A DNA stretch of 64,000 bases, taken from the NCBI GenBank assembly GCA_021740385.1, contig JAIOZY010000006.1, positions 62,001 to 126,000 of the forward strand, read 5' to 3'. Below are positions 1 through 10,625 of this stretch, piece after piece (positions within the stretch are counted from its first letter, which is position 1; each line of letters begins with the position of its first letter). This DNA comes from Prolixibacteraceae bacterium (GTDB lineage: Bacteria > Bacteroidota > Bacteroidia > Bacteroidales > Prolixibacteraceae). The notes under the pieces were generated by a model. That model worked only from the letters and a program-made list of their open reading frames with translations. It made no database searches and was not told where the DNA came from. Both the position numbers and the translations under genes were made by a program.

Positions 1-1376
1 GGAACGAAAGCACTAATCCGGCCTGGGACAGTAAATATACCATCAACATTAACACAGAGATGAACTACTGGCCGGCTGAAAAATGCAACCTGGCGGAATT
101 ACACCAACCGCTTATCCAGATGGTGAAAGAACTGTCGGAAACCGGGCAGAAAACAGCGAACGACATGTACGGTTGCGATGGTTGGGTGGTTCACCACAAT
201 ACCGATATATGGCGTATAAGCGGTGTGGTCGACGGTGCTTTTTGGGGTATGTGGCCCATGGGTGGCGCATGGCTTTCGCAACATTTATGGGAAAAATATT
301 TGTACAGCGGCAATTTGGAATATCTTGATTCGGTTTACCCCATATTGAAATCGGCATGCGAATTTTATCAGGATTTTCTAATTGAGGAACCGGAACACAA
401 CTGGTTGGTGGTTTGCCCATCCATTTCGCCCGAGAATGCTCCGGCAGGAAGGCCTTCGGTTTGTGCCGGAGCTACCATGGATAATCAAATCCTCTTCGAC
501 TTGTTTTCGAAAACAATTGAGGCAGCGAAACTGCTCGAAAAAGATGATAGTTTGATGAGTGAATTTCAGAAAATACGCGACCGTTTACCGCCCATGCAAA
601 TAGGCCAGTATGGTCAGTTGCAGGAGTGGATGGAAGATTTGGATAACCCCGATGATAAGCACCGGCACGTTTCACATTTATATGGGCTGTACCCCGGGAA
701 TCAGATTACACCTTACACAACCCCCGAATTGTTCGATGCGGCACGTACTTCATTAATACACCGGGGCGATGTTTCTACGGGCTGGTCAATGGGCTGGAAG
801 GTGAATTTGTGGGCACGTTTGCTCGACGGAAACCATGCCATGAAATTGATAAAAGACCAGTTAACATTGGTTGACCCCGCAAGATCGCGCATGGGTGGCG
901 GAACTTATCCAAACCTTTTTGATGCACATCCGCCTTTCCAAATTGATGGCAATTTTGGTTGTGCGGCCGGTATTGCCGAAATGCTGATGCAAACCCATGC
1001 AGGTGCCATACATCTTTTACCGGCTTTGCCCGAAGAGTGGCCAACAGGAAAAATCACAGGACTACGTGCACCGGGTGGCTTCGAAATCAGTTTTAGCTGG
1101 GATAATGGGGTGGTGCAACACGTTGAAATAGAATCAACACTGGGAGGGAACTGCCGTATACGTGTTGCCAATGAATTGGTTGCCAAGGGTAATGCAGACC
1201 TTGAAATAGCATCCGGAAAAAATGCCAATTCGTTCTATGATGTTCCTGCGGTAAAAAAACCTTTGGTTTCTGAAGCGGCTGATTTGAATCCATTATCACT
1301 AACTGAAACAACGTTGTATGATCTGCCAACGGAGGTCGGCAAAACATATTCGTTGTCTAATAAACAGTTTGAATAA
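1..1376 (+). CDS. GH95 alpha-L-fucosidase / alpha-L-galactosidase, C-terminal part
   Basis: The gene runs in from the left edge; the first complete codon is at position 3, so the true start is outside the window. The frame opens with the GH95 signature around NINTEMNYWPAE and continues with HHNTD, the long (alpha/alpha)6-barrel segment (HVSHLYGLYPG, STGWSMGWKVNLWARLLDG) and the late motif FQIDGNFG, followed by the C-terminal beta domain ending at about residue 458. GH95 enzymes release terminal alpha-1,2-linked L-fucose, and some act on alpha-L-galactose; a characterised Bacteroides ovatus member acts on L-galactose of corn glucuronoarabinoxylan. In this xylan-type locus the second activity is as likely as fucosidase. 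The family call is secure; the substrate is inferred. Confidence 0.93.
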   Translation, partial: NESTNPAWDSKYTININTEMNYWPAEKCNLAELHQPLIQMVKELSETGQKTANDMYGCDGWVVHHNTDIWRISGVVDGAFWGMWPMGGAWLSQHLWEKYLYSGNLEYLDSVYPILKSACEFYQDFLIEEPEHNWLVVCPSISPENAPAGRPSVCAGATMDNQILFDLFSKTIEAAKLLEKDDSLMSEFQKIRDRLPPMQIGQYGQLQEWMEDLDNPDDKHRHVSHLYGLYPGNQITPYTTPELFDAARTSLIHRGDVSTGWSMGWKVNLWARLLDGNHAMKLIKDQLTLVDPARSRMGGGTYPNLFDAHPPFQIDGNFGCAAGIAEMLMQTHAGAIHLLPALPEEWPTGKITGLRAPGGFEISFSWDNGVVQHVEIESTLGGNCRIRVANELVAKGNADLEIASGKNANSFYDVPAVKKPLVSEAADLNPLSLTETTLYDLPTEVGKTYSLSNKQFE

Positions 1377-1428
1377 TTTACAACATATTGAGTCAATTTG
1401 GTAATATTTAAAAATAGTATAAAAGTTT

Positions 1429-2371
<943 letters not shown>

Positions 2372-2452
2372 TTGTTAATGAATTATTAAAATCACGGATG
2401 AAACAAACCTCAAAAAAAGGGGAGTATCAGCGACAAATAAAAATATAAAATA

Positions 2453-2517
2453 ATAAAACGATCCCGCTTATGCGGGCGGGTTACACGAGTTACATTAATC
2501 AATAAATATTTTAGCAA
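2453..2517 (+). repeat. Palindromic leader element, copy 2 (short form)
   Basis: The element starts ATAAAACGATCCCGC, one base different from the other copies, folds as CCCGC-TTAT-GCGGG, and is followed by a GTTACACGAGTTAC segment that resembles the GAGTTCCAT tail of copies 3 and 4. It ends at the start codon of the GH10 gene at 2518. The second palindrome of copies 1 and 5 is absent. Confidence 0.55.
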
Positions 2518-3651
2518 ATGAAAAGAAAAAGAGTTTTGTCGGGAGCGACATTGATTATAACAGTTAGCATCGCACTGTTTTTTATGGGTTGTGAAAAACC
2601 TGCAACGCTCAAAGATGCTTATAAAGGAAAGTTTTATATCGGAACGGCACTGAATACCCCTCAGATAATGGGTAAGGATACGGCTGCAATTGAAGTTGTA
2701 AAAGAACATTTTAATTCCATTGTTGCCGAAAATTGTATGAAAAGCGGGCCAATCCAACCCCGCGAAGGGGAGTTCAATTTTTCGATGGCCGACAAATTTG
2801 TTGAATTCGGGCAGCAAAACAACATGCACATTGTTGGCCATACGCTCATTTGGCATTCACAGGCCCCGCGTTGGTTTTTTACCGATGATGATGGAAAAGA
2901 AGTTTCGCCGGAAGTACTGATAGAGCGTATGAAAAAACATATTTACACCGTTGTGGGCCGCTACAAAGGAAAGGTGCATGGATGGGATGTGGTTAACGAA
3001 GCCATACTCGACAATGGGAATTACCGCAACAGCAGGTTTTACAGAATACTGGGTGAAGATTTTATTAAATATGCTTTCCAGTTTGCCCACGAAGCCGACC
3101 CCGAAGCCGAATTGTATTACAACGATTATTCCATGTCGAAGCCCGGCAAAAGAAACGGGGTTGTTGCCATGGTGAAAAAGCTGCAACAGCAAGGTGTTAA
3201 AATCGATGGCATTGGCATGCAGTGCCACGTTGGACTCGATTATCCCGAATTGGAAGAATTTGAGGCAAGCATGGAGGCTTATGGCGGTTTGGGCGTTAAG
3301 GTTATGATTACCGAAATGGACATTAGCGTGTTGCCAACTCCTGATTGGAACCGGGGTGCCGATATTTCGACAAACATCGATTACCAGGCAAAATATAACC
3401 CTTACACCAAAGGCTTGCCCGATTCGGTAAATACGCAACTTGAAGACAGGTACCTTGAGTTTTTCCGGTTATTTCTTAAACACGATTATGTTTCGAGGGT
3501 AACGGTTTGGGGCGTGAACGACGGCTATTCGTGGAAAAATGGTTTTCCCGTGCGTGGCAGAACCGATTATCCGTTGTTGTTCGACCGTAACAACCAGCCA
3601 AAATCAGTAGTGCCGCTATTAATTAACGAAGCAATAAAAAAACGTAAATAA
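2518..3651 (+). CDS. GH10 endo-beta-1,4-xylanase, lipoprotein
   Basis: The product is 377 aa. The N-terminus is a lipoprotein signal with a Cys after FFMG (FFMGCEK), so the enzyme is probably anchored in an outer or periplasmic membrane face. A single GH10 barrel follows: the acid/base Glu161 in WDVVNEA and the nucleophile Glu266 in ITEMDIS, with the usual HTLIWHSQ and WGVNDGYSW motifs. GH10 enzymes cut the beta-1,4-xylan backbone and tolerate side chains. It has no extra binding module, unlike the second GH10 gene at 27886. The 146-bp spacer before it carries a palindromic element. The family assignment is very secure. Confidence 0.96.
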   Translation: MKRKRVLSGATLIITVSIALFFMGCEKPATLKDAYKGKFYIGTALNTPQIMGKDTAAIEVVKEHFNSIVAENCMKSGPIQPREGEFNFSMADKFVEFGQQNNMHIVGHTLIWHSQAPRWFFTDDDGKEVSPEVLIERMKKHIYTVVGRYKGKVHGWDVVNEAILDNGNYRNSRFYRILGEDFIKYAFQFAHEADPEAELYYNDYSMSKPGKRNGVVAMVKKLQQQGVKIDGIGMQCHVGLDYPELEEFEASMEAYGGLGVKVMITEMDISVLPTPDWNRGADISTNIDYQAKYNPYTKGLPDSVNTQLEDRYLEFFRLFLKHDYVSRVTVWGVNDGYSWKNGFPVRGRTDYPLLFDRNNQPKSVVPLLINEAIKKRK

Positions 3652-3673
3652 AAAGTAATGTAGACAATTGTTT

Positions 3674-3740
3674 ATGAAACGAGCCCCGAATTGTCGGGGC
3701 GAGTTCCATACGATCCCTTTAAAATAAACAATTTAATCGT
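3674..3740 (+). repeat. Palindromic leader element, copy 3
   Basis: The element starts ATGAAACGAG, has the stem GCCCCGA-ATTG-TCGGGGC, continues CGAGTTCCATACGATCCC, and ends with an A/T tail at the start codon of the regulator gene at 3741. The tail (TTTAAAATAAACAATTTAAT) resembles that of copy 1. It lies downstream of the GH10 stop codon at 3651. Confidence 0.65.
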
Positions 3741-6700
3741 ATGAAACACATTTTCACATGGGCAATTTTATTTTTAATTGTTTGTTACGCAACGCCGTCT
3801 GATGCAAACAACCGTGAACCGAATCACAGGTTTCATAACATAAACAAGTTATACGGCATTTCCATGCGGCAGGCATCCTCGGTTTGTAAAGATCACAACA
3901 ATTTTGCCTGGGTGTCTACAAAACTGGGGATATTGCGGCTTACAAGCGATAATAGCCATGTGTATCAATTGCCTTACGAATCGCCGAATGTACACAACAT
4001 TGAACTGATTTATACCGACAGTGTGCTTTGGGCCATTTCGAACAATGGTCAGTTATTTAAATACGATCAGGTTCTGGATAAATTTTTGCTTGAATATAAT
4101 CTGGATAAAAATTTAAACAACAGGCATCTAAGTGTATATTCCACCATTTTTCAGAATAGCGACACGTGTTGGCTCGCTACCTCCGACGGGCTTTTTTTGT
4201 ACAGCAGCAATTCAAAAAATGCAAAAAAAGTAATTAGCGAAGCAGTTATATCGCTCGAATGGTACAGCCAAGATCAGTTTTTTGCTGTTTTGCTGAATGA
4301 AATTTCACTTTTCGATGTTGTATTACATAAAAAAGAAATTCTTTACAGCGGCTTGCTGAATGATTATTATTTTACGTGTTCCTTACATTTCGACAAAAAC
4401 CGGAACAGGCTTTGGCTGGGGTCGAACTTTCAAGGCTTATTTTACTTCGATTTTGCCCAAAAAAAGTTGTATGCATTTAAACCCGATTGCTTTCCCTGCC
4501 AGCCGGTAATGGATATTGAGGAGATTGATTCTGAAACGCTTTTGGTTGGAATTGACGGTCAGGGGATATGGAGCATTAACCAGGATTTACTCAGCATTGG
4601 CAAAATATACAAAGACGACGTCGATAACCCCGATGCCTTACGCGGTAACGGGGTATACGATATTTTTCACGATAAGAAAAAAGGCTTTGTTTGGGTGTGT
4701 ACTTTTTCCGGTGGCGTATCGTACTTTTATCTCGGCACATCAAGTAGTGAACATATTATCCATCATACAAACCAGGAAAATTCACTGGCAGACAATAATG
4801 TAAATTATATTTTGGAAGACAGCAGGAAGAACCTGTGGTTTGCTACTGACAATGGTATAAGTGTTAGAAAAGCCAACGGGCAGGAATGGTCACACTTTTA
4901 TACCAACAATCAGAAGCAGGCACAGGTTTTTTTAACCCTTTACGAAGACCGGAAGGGACAAATTTGGGCCGGTTCATATTCGTCGGGGGTATACGTGATT
5001 GATGCCGAAAGCGGAAAACAAACGGCACATTATTCACAAAGCGAACCCAATACCCCCTTTAAATGCAATTTTGTTTTTAGTATTTACGGCGATTCGTATG
5101 GCGATATATGGATCTGCGGAATAAACAGCGAGGTAGTACGTTACATGCCCGATAAAGATCGGTTCCGGAAATATTTTTTTCAACCCGCCACCAATATTGT
5201 GCAATACAACGATTCGTTAATGTTACTGGCATGTTCGTATGGTTTGGTGCAGTTGAATAAAAATAGCGGTGTTTATTCTACATTGGTCGGGGATAATATT
5301 GTTAGTGATATTTTGGTTATCGGTGACAAAATTTGGTTTGGCACTGGTGGCAATGGCCTGCTATGTTTTCACCCCGATTCGAATAAAGTAAGGCAATTTA
5401 CTACCGAAAACGGATTGCTTTCAAACCATGTGAACAGTATCTATTTTTCCGATAATCAATTGTGGCTGGGTACCGAAAACGGTTTATGCAGTTTTTCGCC
5501 CAAAACTGAAAAAGTCAAAACCTACTCCGGCCTTTTTTCCTTGTTGTCGTTGTCGTTTAATACCAATGCTCACTGCCGGCTGCACGACGGACGGCTGGCA
5601 ATGGGGACAAACAACGGGGCTGTATTATTTAATCCTTCCGAAATGAGCGAGCGAAATTGGGTGGGTCGTATCTTTTTCCAGGATTTGAGAATTGCTGACC
5701 GTTCAATTCGGAACATCCCATCATTCAACCTCGACAAACCGGTTGATATGCTCGAAAACCTGGAAATCAGATACCGGCAGAATTCATTTAAGCTTGAAGT
5801 GTTATCGTTGGGAGGTGTGTCAAAAGCAAAGTTTTCGTGGAAACTTGAAGGGCTTAACAATGAATGGACAAAACCCTCTGAACACAAGCTTATCAGTTAC
5901 AATAACATTCCTTTTGGGAAATATATGTTGAGGGTCAGAATGTACGACAGTGCGTTGGCACAAATCATCGACGAGCGCACGTTGACGGTAAAAGTTGCCA
6001 ACCCGTTTTGGGCCCAATGGTGGTTTTTCGCGTTAATGTTTTTCATGATTTCGCTAATAATTTATTCGGTTTTCTGGTATTTGCTAAACCGGATACGGCA
6101 TTATCAAACCGAGGAAAAAATCAGGTTTTTTACAAATACCGCCCACGAGATACGTACATCGTTAACGCTTATTAAAGCTCCCGTTGAAGAGCTGAAAAAC
6201 GAAAGCAACATTTCGGAAAGCGGAAAACACTTTTTAAGTTTAGCAAACGAACAAGCGAGGCATTTAAACAATGTGGTCAATCAATTGATGGATTTCCATA
6301 AAATCGATGTAGGTAAAGAAAAATTTAAGCCGGAGATGGTAAATCTGCCATCGTTAATTTTATGCCGGGTCGAGATGTATGAGTCTCTTGCAGCAATGAA
6401 AAACATTGAGTTTAAAAATAATTTTGCCACAAAACAGTACGAAACGGCTGTTGATGAAATCCAAATGGAGAAAGTTGTTGACAACCTCATTTCCAATGCT
6501 ATAAAATATTCCAATAACAATTCTGTCATCAAAATTGATTTTGAAGGAAACGATACGCATTGGACACTAAAGGTGAGCGACCAAGGCATAGGTATACCTA
6601 AGCGGGACATGAAACGTTTGTTTAAAGAATTTTACCGGGCCCAAAATGCCATAAACTCGAAAATAGTTGGTTCCGGGGTTGGGCTTTTGCTGGTTAATAA

Positions 6701-7643
6701 CATTGTAAGGCTCCACAATGGAAATGTAACTGTAACAAGCCAGGAAAACCATGGATCAACTTTTACCGTAAGTATTCCTTACAAAAAAGCGCCACATGTT
6801 GTTCGTTATCAGGACAATGAAGATAGGAAGATTATCGACAACAACATTTCCGGAATAAATGATTTTCTGCCTGCCAATGAACCCGAAACAAATGGAAAAA
6901 AACAAAAACTTCTCATTGTTGAAGACAACGATAAACTGCTAAGGTTTATGCAGGTCTCTTTTGGTAAAGAATACGAAGTACTTACGGCTCCAGACGGGGT
7001 TGCGGGCTGGGAGCTGATACAAAACATTGTCCCCGATTTGGTCATTTCCGATGTGATGATGCCCAAAATGAACGGATTTGAACTGTGTGAAAACATTAAA
7101 TCTACTTTTGAAACATCGCACATCCCGGTTGTATTGCTTACCGCGCTCAACGACACGGATACACAGTTGCACGGCTTGGGGCTTGGCGCCGATGATTACC
7201 TCACTAAACCATTCGACACAAAATTGTTGCGACAAAAAATTCGCACCATTATCCATAACCGGAAATCAATACGCGAAAAGGCATTGCGCATTATTCAAAC
7301 CGAAAACAATGAACCTGTATTGAACAATACCCACAACGACAAGTTTTTGAAAAAAATGCTCGAGGTGGTAAAAGCAAATATTTCCAACCCACAATTCAGT
7401 AAAGACGATTTTGCTGCTGCCATGAAAGTTAGCGGTTCGCTGCTGTACAAAAAAGTGAAAGCGCTAACCGATTTGTCACCTCTCGAATTTATTAAGTCGG
7501 TACGCATGGGTTATGCACTTGAGCTGTTGCAATCGAAAAAGTACAGCATAAACGAGGTCAGCGATATGTGTGGTTACGCAAGTTCGGGCTATTTCAGCAC
7601 CGTTTTCAAAAGGTATTTTGGGAAAACGCCTTCCGGGTTGTAA
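3741..7643 (+). CDS. Hybrid two-component system sensor/regulator (HTCS)
   Basis: The 1300-aa product joins sensor, kinase, receiver and DNA-binding parts in one chain. A signal peptide is followed by a periplasmic beta-propeller of regulator repeats (recurrent LWLGT/IWAGS motifs, residues ~35-650) and a Y_Y_Y domain, then a membrane segment near 755-780. The histidine kinase has His802 in HEIRTSLTLI, the N-box NLISNAIKYS and G boxes DQGIGIP and GSGVG. The receiver has Asp1104 in ISDVMMPKMNG and Lys in YLTKPFD. An AraC-type helix-turn-helix ends the protein (SDMCGYASSGYFSTVFKRYF). HTCS proteins bind oligosaccharides in the periplasm and activate PUL genes. The H-box has Ser where Pro is usual. 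The protein stops after GKTPSGL, slightly short of many relatives. Confidence 0.96.
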   Translation: MKHIFTWAILFLIVCYATPSDANNREPNHRFHNINKLYGISMRQASSVCKDHNNFAWVSTKLGILRLTSDNSHVYQLPYESPNVHNIELIYTDSVLWAISNNGQLFKYDQVLDKFLLEYNLDKNLNNRHLSVYSTIFQNSDTCWLATSDGLFLYSSNSKNAKKVISEAVISLEWYSQDQFFAVLLNEISLFDVVLHKKEILYSGLLNDYYFTCSLHFDKNRNRLWLGSNFQGLFYFDFAQKKLYAFKPDCFPCQPVMDIEEIDSETLLVGIDGQGIWSINQDLLSIGKIYKDDVDNPDALRGNGVYDIFHDKKKGFVWVCTFSGGVSYFYLGTSSSEHIIHHTNQENSLADNNVNYILEDSRKNLWFATDNGISVRKANGQEWSHFYTNNQKQAQVFLTLYEDRKGQIWAGSYSSGVYVIDAESGKQTAHYSQSEPNTPFKCNFVFSIYGDSYGDIWICGINSEVVRYMPDKDRFRKYFFQPATNIVQYNDSLMLLACSYGLVQLNKNSGVYSTLVGDNIVSDILVIGDKIWFGTGGNGLLCFHPDSNKVRQFTTENGLLSNHVNSIYFSDNQLWLGTENGLCSFSPKTEKVKTYSGLFSLLSLSFNTNAHCRLHDGRLAMGTNNGAVLFNPSEMSERNWVGRIFFQDLRIADRSIRNIPSFNLDKPVDMLENLEIRYRQNSFKLEVLSLGGVSKAKFSWKLEGLNNEWTKPSEHKLISYNNIPFGKYMLRVRMYDSALAQIIDERTLTVKVANPFWAQWWFFALMFFMISLIIYSVFWYLLNRIRHYQTEEKIRFFTNTAHEIRTSLTLIKAPVEELKNESNISESGKHFLSLANEQARHLNNVVNQLMDFHKIDVGKEKFKPEMVNLPSLILCRVEMYESLAAMKNIEFKNNFATKQYETAVDEIQMEKVVDNLISNAIKYSNNNSVIKIDFEGNDTHWTLKVSDQGIGIPKRDMKRLFKEFYRAQNAINSKIVGSGVGLLLVNNIVRLHNGNVTVTSQENHGSTFTVSIPYKKAPHVVRYQDNEDRKIIDNNISGINDFLPANEPETNGKKQKLLIVEDNDKLLRFMQVSFGKEYEVLTAPDGVAGWELIQNIVPDLVISDVMMPKMNGFELCENIKSTFETSHIPVVLLTALNDTDTQLHGLGLGADDYLTKPFDTKLLRQKIRTIIHNRKSIREKALRIIQTENNEPVLNNTHNDKFLKKMLEVVKANISNPQFSKDDFAAAMKVSGSLLYKKVKALTDLSPLEFIKSVRMGYALELLQSKKYSINEVSDMCGYASSGYFSTVFKRYFGKTPSGL

Positions 7644-7740
7644 ATTATCATTAATCATTTTTGTGGAAAAGTCAGGTGCCTGATGTCTGAAATTGGAATA
7701 TAAATATCTAATAGAAGACATTAATCACTTTTCAATACTC

Positions 7741-7748
7741 TATTTTTG
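7741..7748 (+). promoter_or_regulatory. Possible -7 box upstream of the GH9 gene
   Basis: TATTTTTG matches the Bacteroidota -7 consensus TAnnTTTG exactly, but no clear -33 TTG is placed about 20 bp upstream. It lies 195 bp before the GH9 start codon and before the esterase relic. This is weak evidence. Confidence 0.25.
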
Positions 7749-7802
7749 AATAATCCGGATTAAACAATTTATGTCGAATTCGATCTATAAAAATGTAATA
7801 TG

Positions 7803-7919
7803 ATGAAAAAATTCGATGAAATGAACATCAGTTATACGTACAGCGAATATCCGGGTGGACATACATGGCCAGTATGGCGCAATAACCTTTTCAACTTTGC
7901 ACAGTTGTTGTTTAAATAA
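7803..7919 (+). pseudogene. Relic of a CE1-type esterase C-terminus
   Basis: This stretch encodes 38 residues and a stop. It contains SYTYSEYPGGHTWPVWRNNL and ends FAQLLFK, which matches the last ~35 residues of the esterases at 20722 (catalytic-His region [21 protein letters not shown]). The catalytic His position is kept (His20, in GGHTW). The frame is closed upstream by a stop at 7788, and the rest of the esterase is absent. It is best read as the surviving 3' end of a deleted esterase gene that once lay between the regulator and the GH9 gene. An expressed 38-aa peptide is unlikely but not excluded. Confidence 0.75.
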
Positions 7920-7935
7920 TATAAATTTTTTACGA

Positions 7936-10467
7936 ATGAAAAAAGCATCTTTTTTTTCTTTTCTCTTACTATTTGTGGCAAGCAATGTGTTTGCCCAAAA
8001 ACTTGCACTGAACGATTTGGAATACTTCGAAAAAGACGGGCTTAATGTTTTGGTGTATAGCAACCAATACAACGGCTTCTTTTTCGATGAAAAAACAGCC
8101 GGTATCGAGCTCATTCATCATGGCGTTCGGACCTCGACAGGCGGCGCTGTAAGGCTTCAGCATACACCTGAACAATGGGATTTAATACCCCTGATGCTGG
8201 AGCGTAAAGTGGACAATGCCGGCAACAGTATTGAAGTAGTGATAAGGTACGATGAATTCGATTTCAATTCTACCCTGAAGGTTAAGCCCAAAGGGAACGG
8301 GTTTACAATACAGGTAATTCTTGATGAACCTTTGCCACGCGAGCTTGAAGGCAGGGCCGGTTACAACATGGAATTTCTGCCCACGGCTTATTTCGAAAAA
8401 AATTACCTCGTTGACGGGCAACCCGGAATTTTCCCAAAGTATCCGGCTCACAAAACCAAAATTGAGCCCGGCGAAAAGAAAATCAAGCAATTTGGAATTC
8501 ATACCACTTTCGACGATCGTGGCCGCGACGAATTCATCGTGCCCTTCCCTTTTGCCGCGGGTAAAAAGGTTGTGCTTGCACCCGAAGACCCGGAACGAAG
8601 TGTGAAAATTGAGTCGGAAACTGAACTGATGCTTTTCGACGGGCGTAACCTGGCGCAAAACGGGTGGTTTATCGTACGCAGTTTGTTGCCCGCTAATAAA
8701 ACAGGGAACGTATTAACCTGGTATGTTGAACCAAATGCAATTGAAAACTGGATACGGGAACCCGTTATTGGCTTTTCGCAGGTTGGCTACTTACCGCAAC
8801 AGGAAAAAATTGCAGTGATTGAACTCGATAAAAACGATAAAGTGGCCGAAAACGCTGCGTTGTTTCAAATAATGTCCGATGGTCAGCAGGTTGAAAAACT
8901 GAAAGGTGACGTGAAGTTGTGGGGGCCGTTTTATCGTTACAACTATGCCCGTTTCGATTTTAGCGCGGTAAAAGAACCGGGCATTTATTTCATTCAATAC
9001 GGGGAATACAAAACCAATACTTTTCCCATTGCTACCGATGTTTATGAAAGGATTTGGCATCCCACCATGGATGTTTGGTTTCCTAATCAAATGGATCATA
9101 TGCAGGTAAACGAGGCTTACCGGGTGTGGCACGGTGCGCCTTTCCTCGACGATTGCCTGCAGGCGCCGCTCAACCACGAGCATTTCGACGGGTACAGGCA
9201 GGGCTCTGCTACCGATACCAAATACAAACCAATGGAACGTATTCCCAACATGACCGTAGGTGGTTGGTTCGATGCCGGTGATTTCGATATCCAAACAGGA
9301 ACGCACAACCGCGTTATTTATAGTTTTGTTGAGTCGTGGGAGCAGTTTGGCATCGATCGAGACCAAACGTTTATCGATCAAAAAACACGTTACGTTGATA
9401 TGCACCGACCCGACGGGCAGCCCGACATTTTGCAGCAGATCGAGCACGGGGTGCTGAACCTGGTGGCACAAATCGAAAACATTGGGCACCCTGTACGCGG
9501 CATTGTGGTTCCGCACCTGCACCAGTACCACCACCTGGGCGATGCGGCTACAAGCACCGATAATTTGCCCTACAACCCAAAATTGAAACCTTACGAAACA
9601 GATGGCTTCACCAGTGGAACCTTCGACGACCGTTGGGCTTTTACCAACCGGATGACTTTTCTCGATTACCAGACAGTTGCTTCGCTGGCTGCTGCACACC
9701 GGGCGCTGGAAGGTTACAACAACAAACTTTCGGATAAATGCCTCACACTGGCAAAACGCTTAATGGCCGAAGCCGATGAAGCATCGGAAAATGAAGCAGA
9801 CGATGCAGATAACCCCATGCGGCGCTGGATGCGCGGTGCCGATTTGGATGCTGCCCTTCAGTTGTTCATTTCGACAAAAGAGAAAAGCTACGCCGATCGT
9901 TTTCTTGAAAAGCTGTGGCCCCTGCTCGACCGTGAGGGGTGGCGGAATTTAAATTCAGCTTTGCTGGCTATTCCGCACATGGATGTTTCTTACAAAGCAC
10001 GATTGAAAAGCTATGTGGCCAGGTATAAACAATCAATCGAAGAGTTGAAGTTAGAAAACCCATATGGTGTACCGGTTGCTGCCCGTAGCTGGGGCGGAAC
10101 ATCGCCGGTTATTAATTGGTCGTCAGTAAATTATTATGCACATAAAGCTTTCCCCGACCTTGTTGGAACCAATGACGTATACCGTGGCTTAGCCTATATT
10201 TTTGGTTGCCACCCTTATTCAAACCTGTCGTTTGTTAATGGTGTGGGTACACGATCGAAAAAGGTTGCTTATGGTAACAACCGTGCCGATTTTACCACCA
10301 TTGCCGGGGGTGTGGTACCGGGGGTGATTTTCCTGAAGCCCGATTATCTGGAAAACAAAGATGACTGGCCATTCCTTTGGGGCGAAAACGAATGCATTAT
10401 TGATGGCGGAGCGTGGTATATTTTTCTGGCCAATGCAGCGGGCGAGCTGGCCGGGAGTGCTAACTAA
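7936..10467 (+). CDS. Secreted GH9 endoglucanase-like enzyme
   Basis: I chose the ATG at 7936, giving 843 aa, because it starts a clean signal peptide (MKKASFFSF, cut after VFAQ); an upstream in-frame ATG at 7855 lies inside the esterase relic. After a ~260-residue N-terminal beta domain comes the Ig-like cellulase N-domain (EPVIGFSQVGYLPQ) and the (alpha/alpha)6 GH9 barrel. Visible catalytic sites are Asp446/Asp449 in WFDAGDFD and Glu819 in GENECI near the C-terminus. GH9 enzymes mostly cut beta-1,4-glucan or mixed glucan. In a xylan-type locus its substrate is unclear and could be a glucan that co-occurs with xylan, or a divergent specificity. The 3' end faces the toxin-antitoxin pair. Confidence 0.88.
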   Translation: MKKASFFSFLLLFVASNVFAQKLALNDLEYFEKDGLNVLVYSNQYNGFFFDEKTAGIELIHHGVRTSTGGAVRLQHTPEQWDLIPLMLERKVDNAGNSIEVVIRYDEFDFNSTLKVKPKGNGFTIQVILDEPLPRELEGRAGYNMEFLPTAYFEKNYLVDGQPGIFPKYPAHKTKIEPGEKKIKQFGIHTTFDDRGRDEFIVPFPFAAGKKVVLAPEDPERSVKIESETELMLFDGRNLAQNGWFIVRSLLPANKTGNVLTWYVEPNAIENWIREPVIGFSQVGYLPQQEKIAVIELDKNDKVAENAALFQIMSDGQQVEKLKGDVKLWGPFYRYNYARFDFSAVKEPGIYFIQYGEYKTNTFPIATDVYERIWHPTMDVWFPNQMDHMQVNEAYRVWHGAPFLDDCLQAPLNHEHFDGYRQGSATDTKYKPMERIPNMTVGGWFDAGDFDIQTGTHNRVIYSFVESWEQFGIDRDQTFIDQKTRYVDMHRPDGQPDILQQIEHGVLNLVAQIENIGHPVRGIVVPHLHQYHHLGDAATSTDNLPYNPKLKPYETDGFTSGTFDDRWAFTNRMTFLDYQTVASLAAAHRALEGYNNKLSDKCLTLAKRLMAEADEASENEADDADNPMRRWMRGADLDAALQLFISTKEKSYADRFLEKLWPLLDREGWRNLNSALLAIPHMDVSYKARLKSYVARYKQSIEELKLENPYGVPVAARSWGGTSPVINWSSVNYYAHKAFPDLVGTNDVYRGLAYIFGCHPYSNLSFVNGVGTRSKKVAYGNNRADFTTIAGGVVPGVIFLKPDYLENKDDWPFLWGENECIIDGGAWYIFLANAAGELAGSAN

Positions 10468-10625
10468 AAGTTCGTTTTACGTCCCGGCTATATGAGCTTG
10501 GTCGTGGTTTTCAGACTAACTGTGGTTTTATAAGCCTGAACGCATGGGAGAGGGAAATACGAAACGCTCAATATGCTGTGAATGCCACGGCTGGCGGATA
10601 TAGCTTTGTTGAAGCACGTTTTAGT
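10468..10625. other. Convergent spacer with an orphan open frame
   Basis: This spacer lies between the GH9 stop and the end of the antitoxin gene. On the + strand one frame stays open for about 55 codons up to the TAA at the right end of the spacer (for example LNAWEREIRNAQYAVNATAG, then YSFVEARF) but has no ATG and no family I recognise. No good terminator hairpin was seen. It may be a gene remnant or a boundary of the inserted toxin-antitoxin segment. Confidence 0.3.

Noticed and set aside
8791-9699. 302-codon open frame on the minus strand inside the GH9 gene
   Set aside because: It lies fully opposite a well-conserved GH9 coding region, has no recognisable family and no leader; it is a by-product of the codon use of the + strand gene.
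10533-10625. Integron-type attC site next to the toxin-antitoxin genes
   Set aside because: Some short blocks look suggestive, but I could not find paired core sites in the correct order on both sides.
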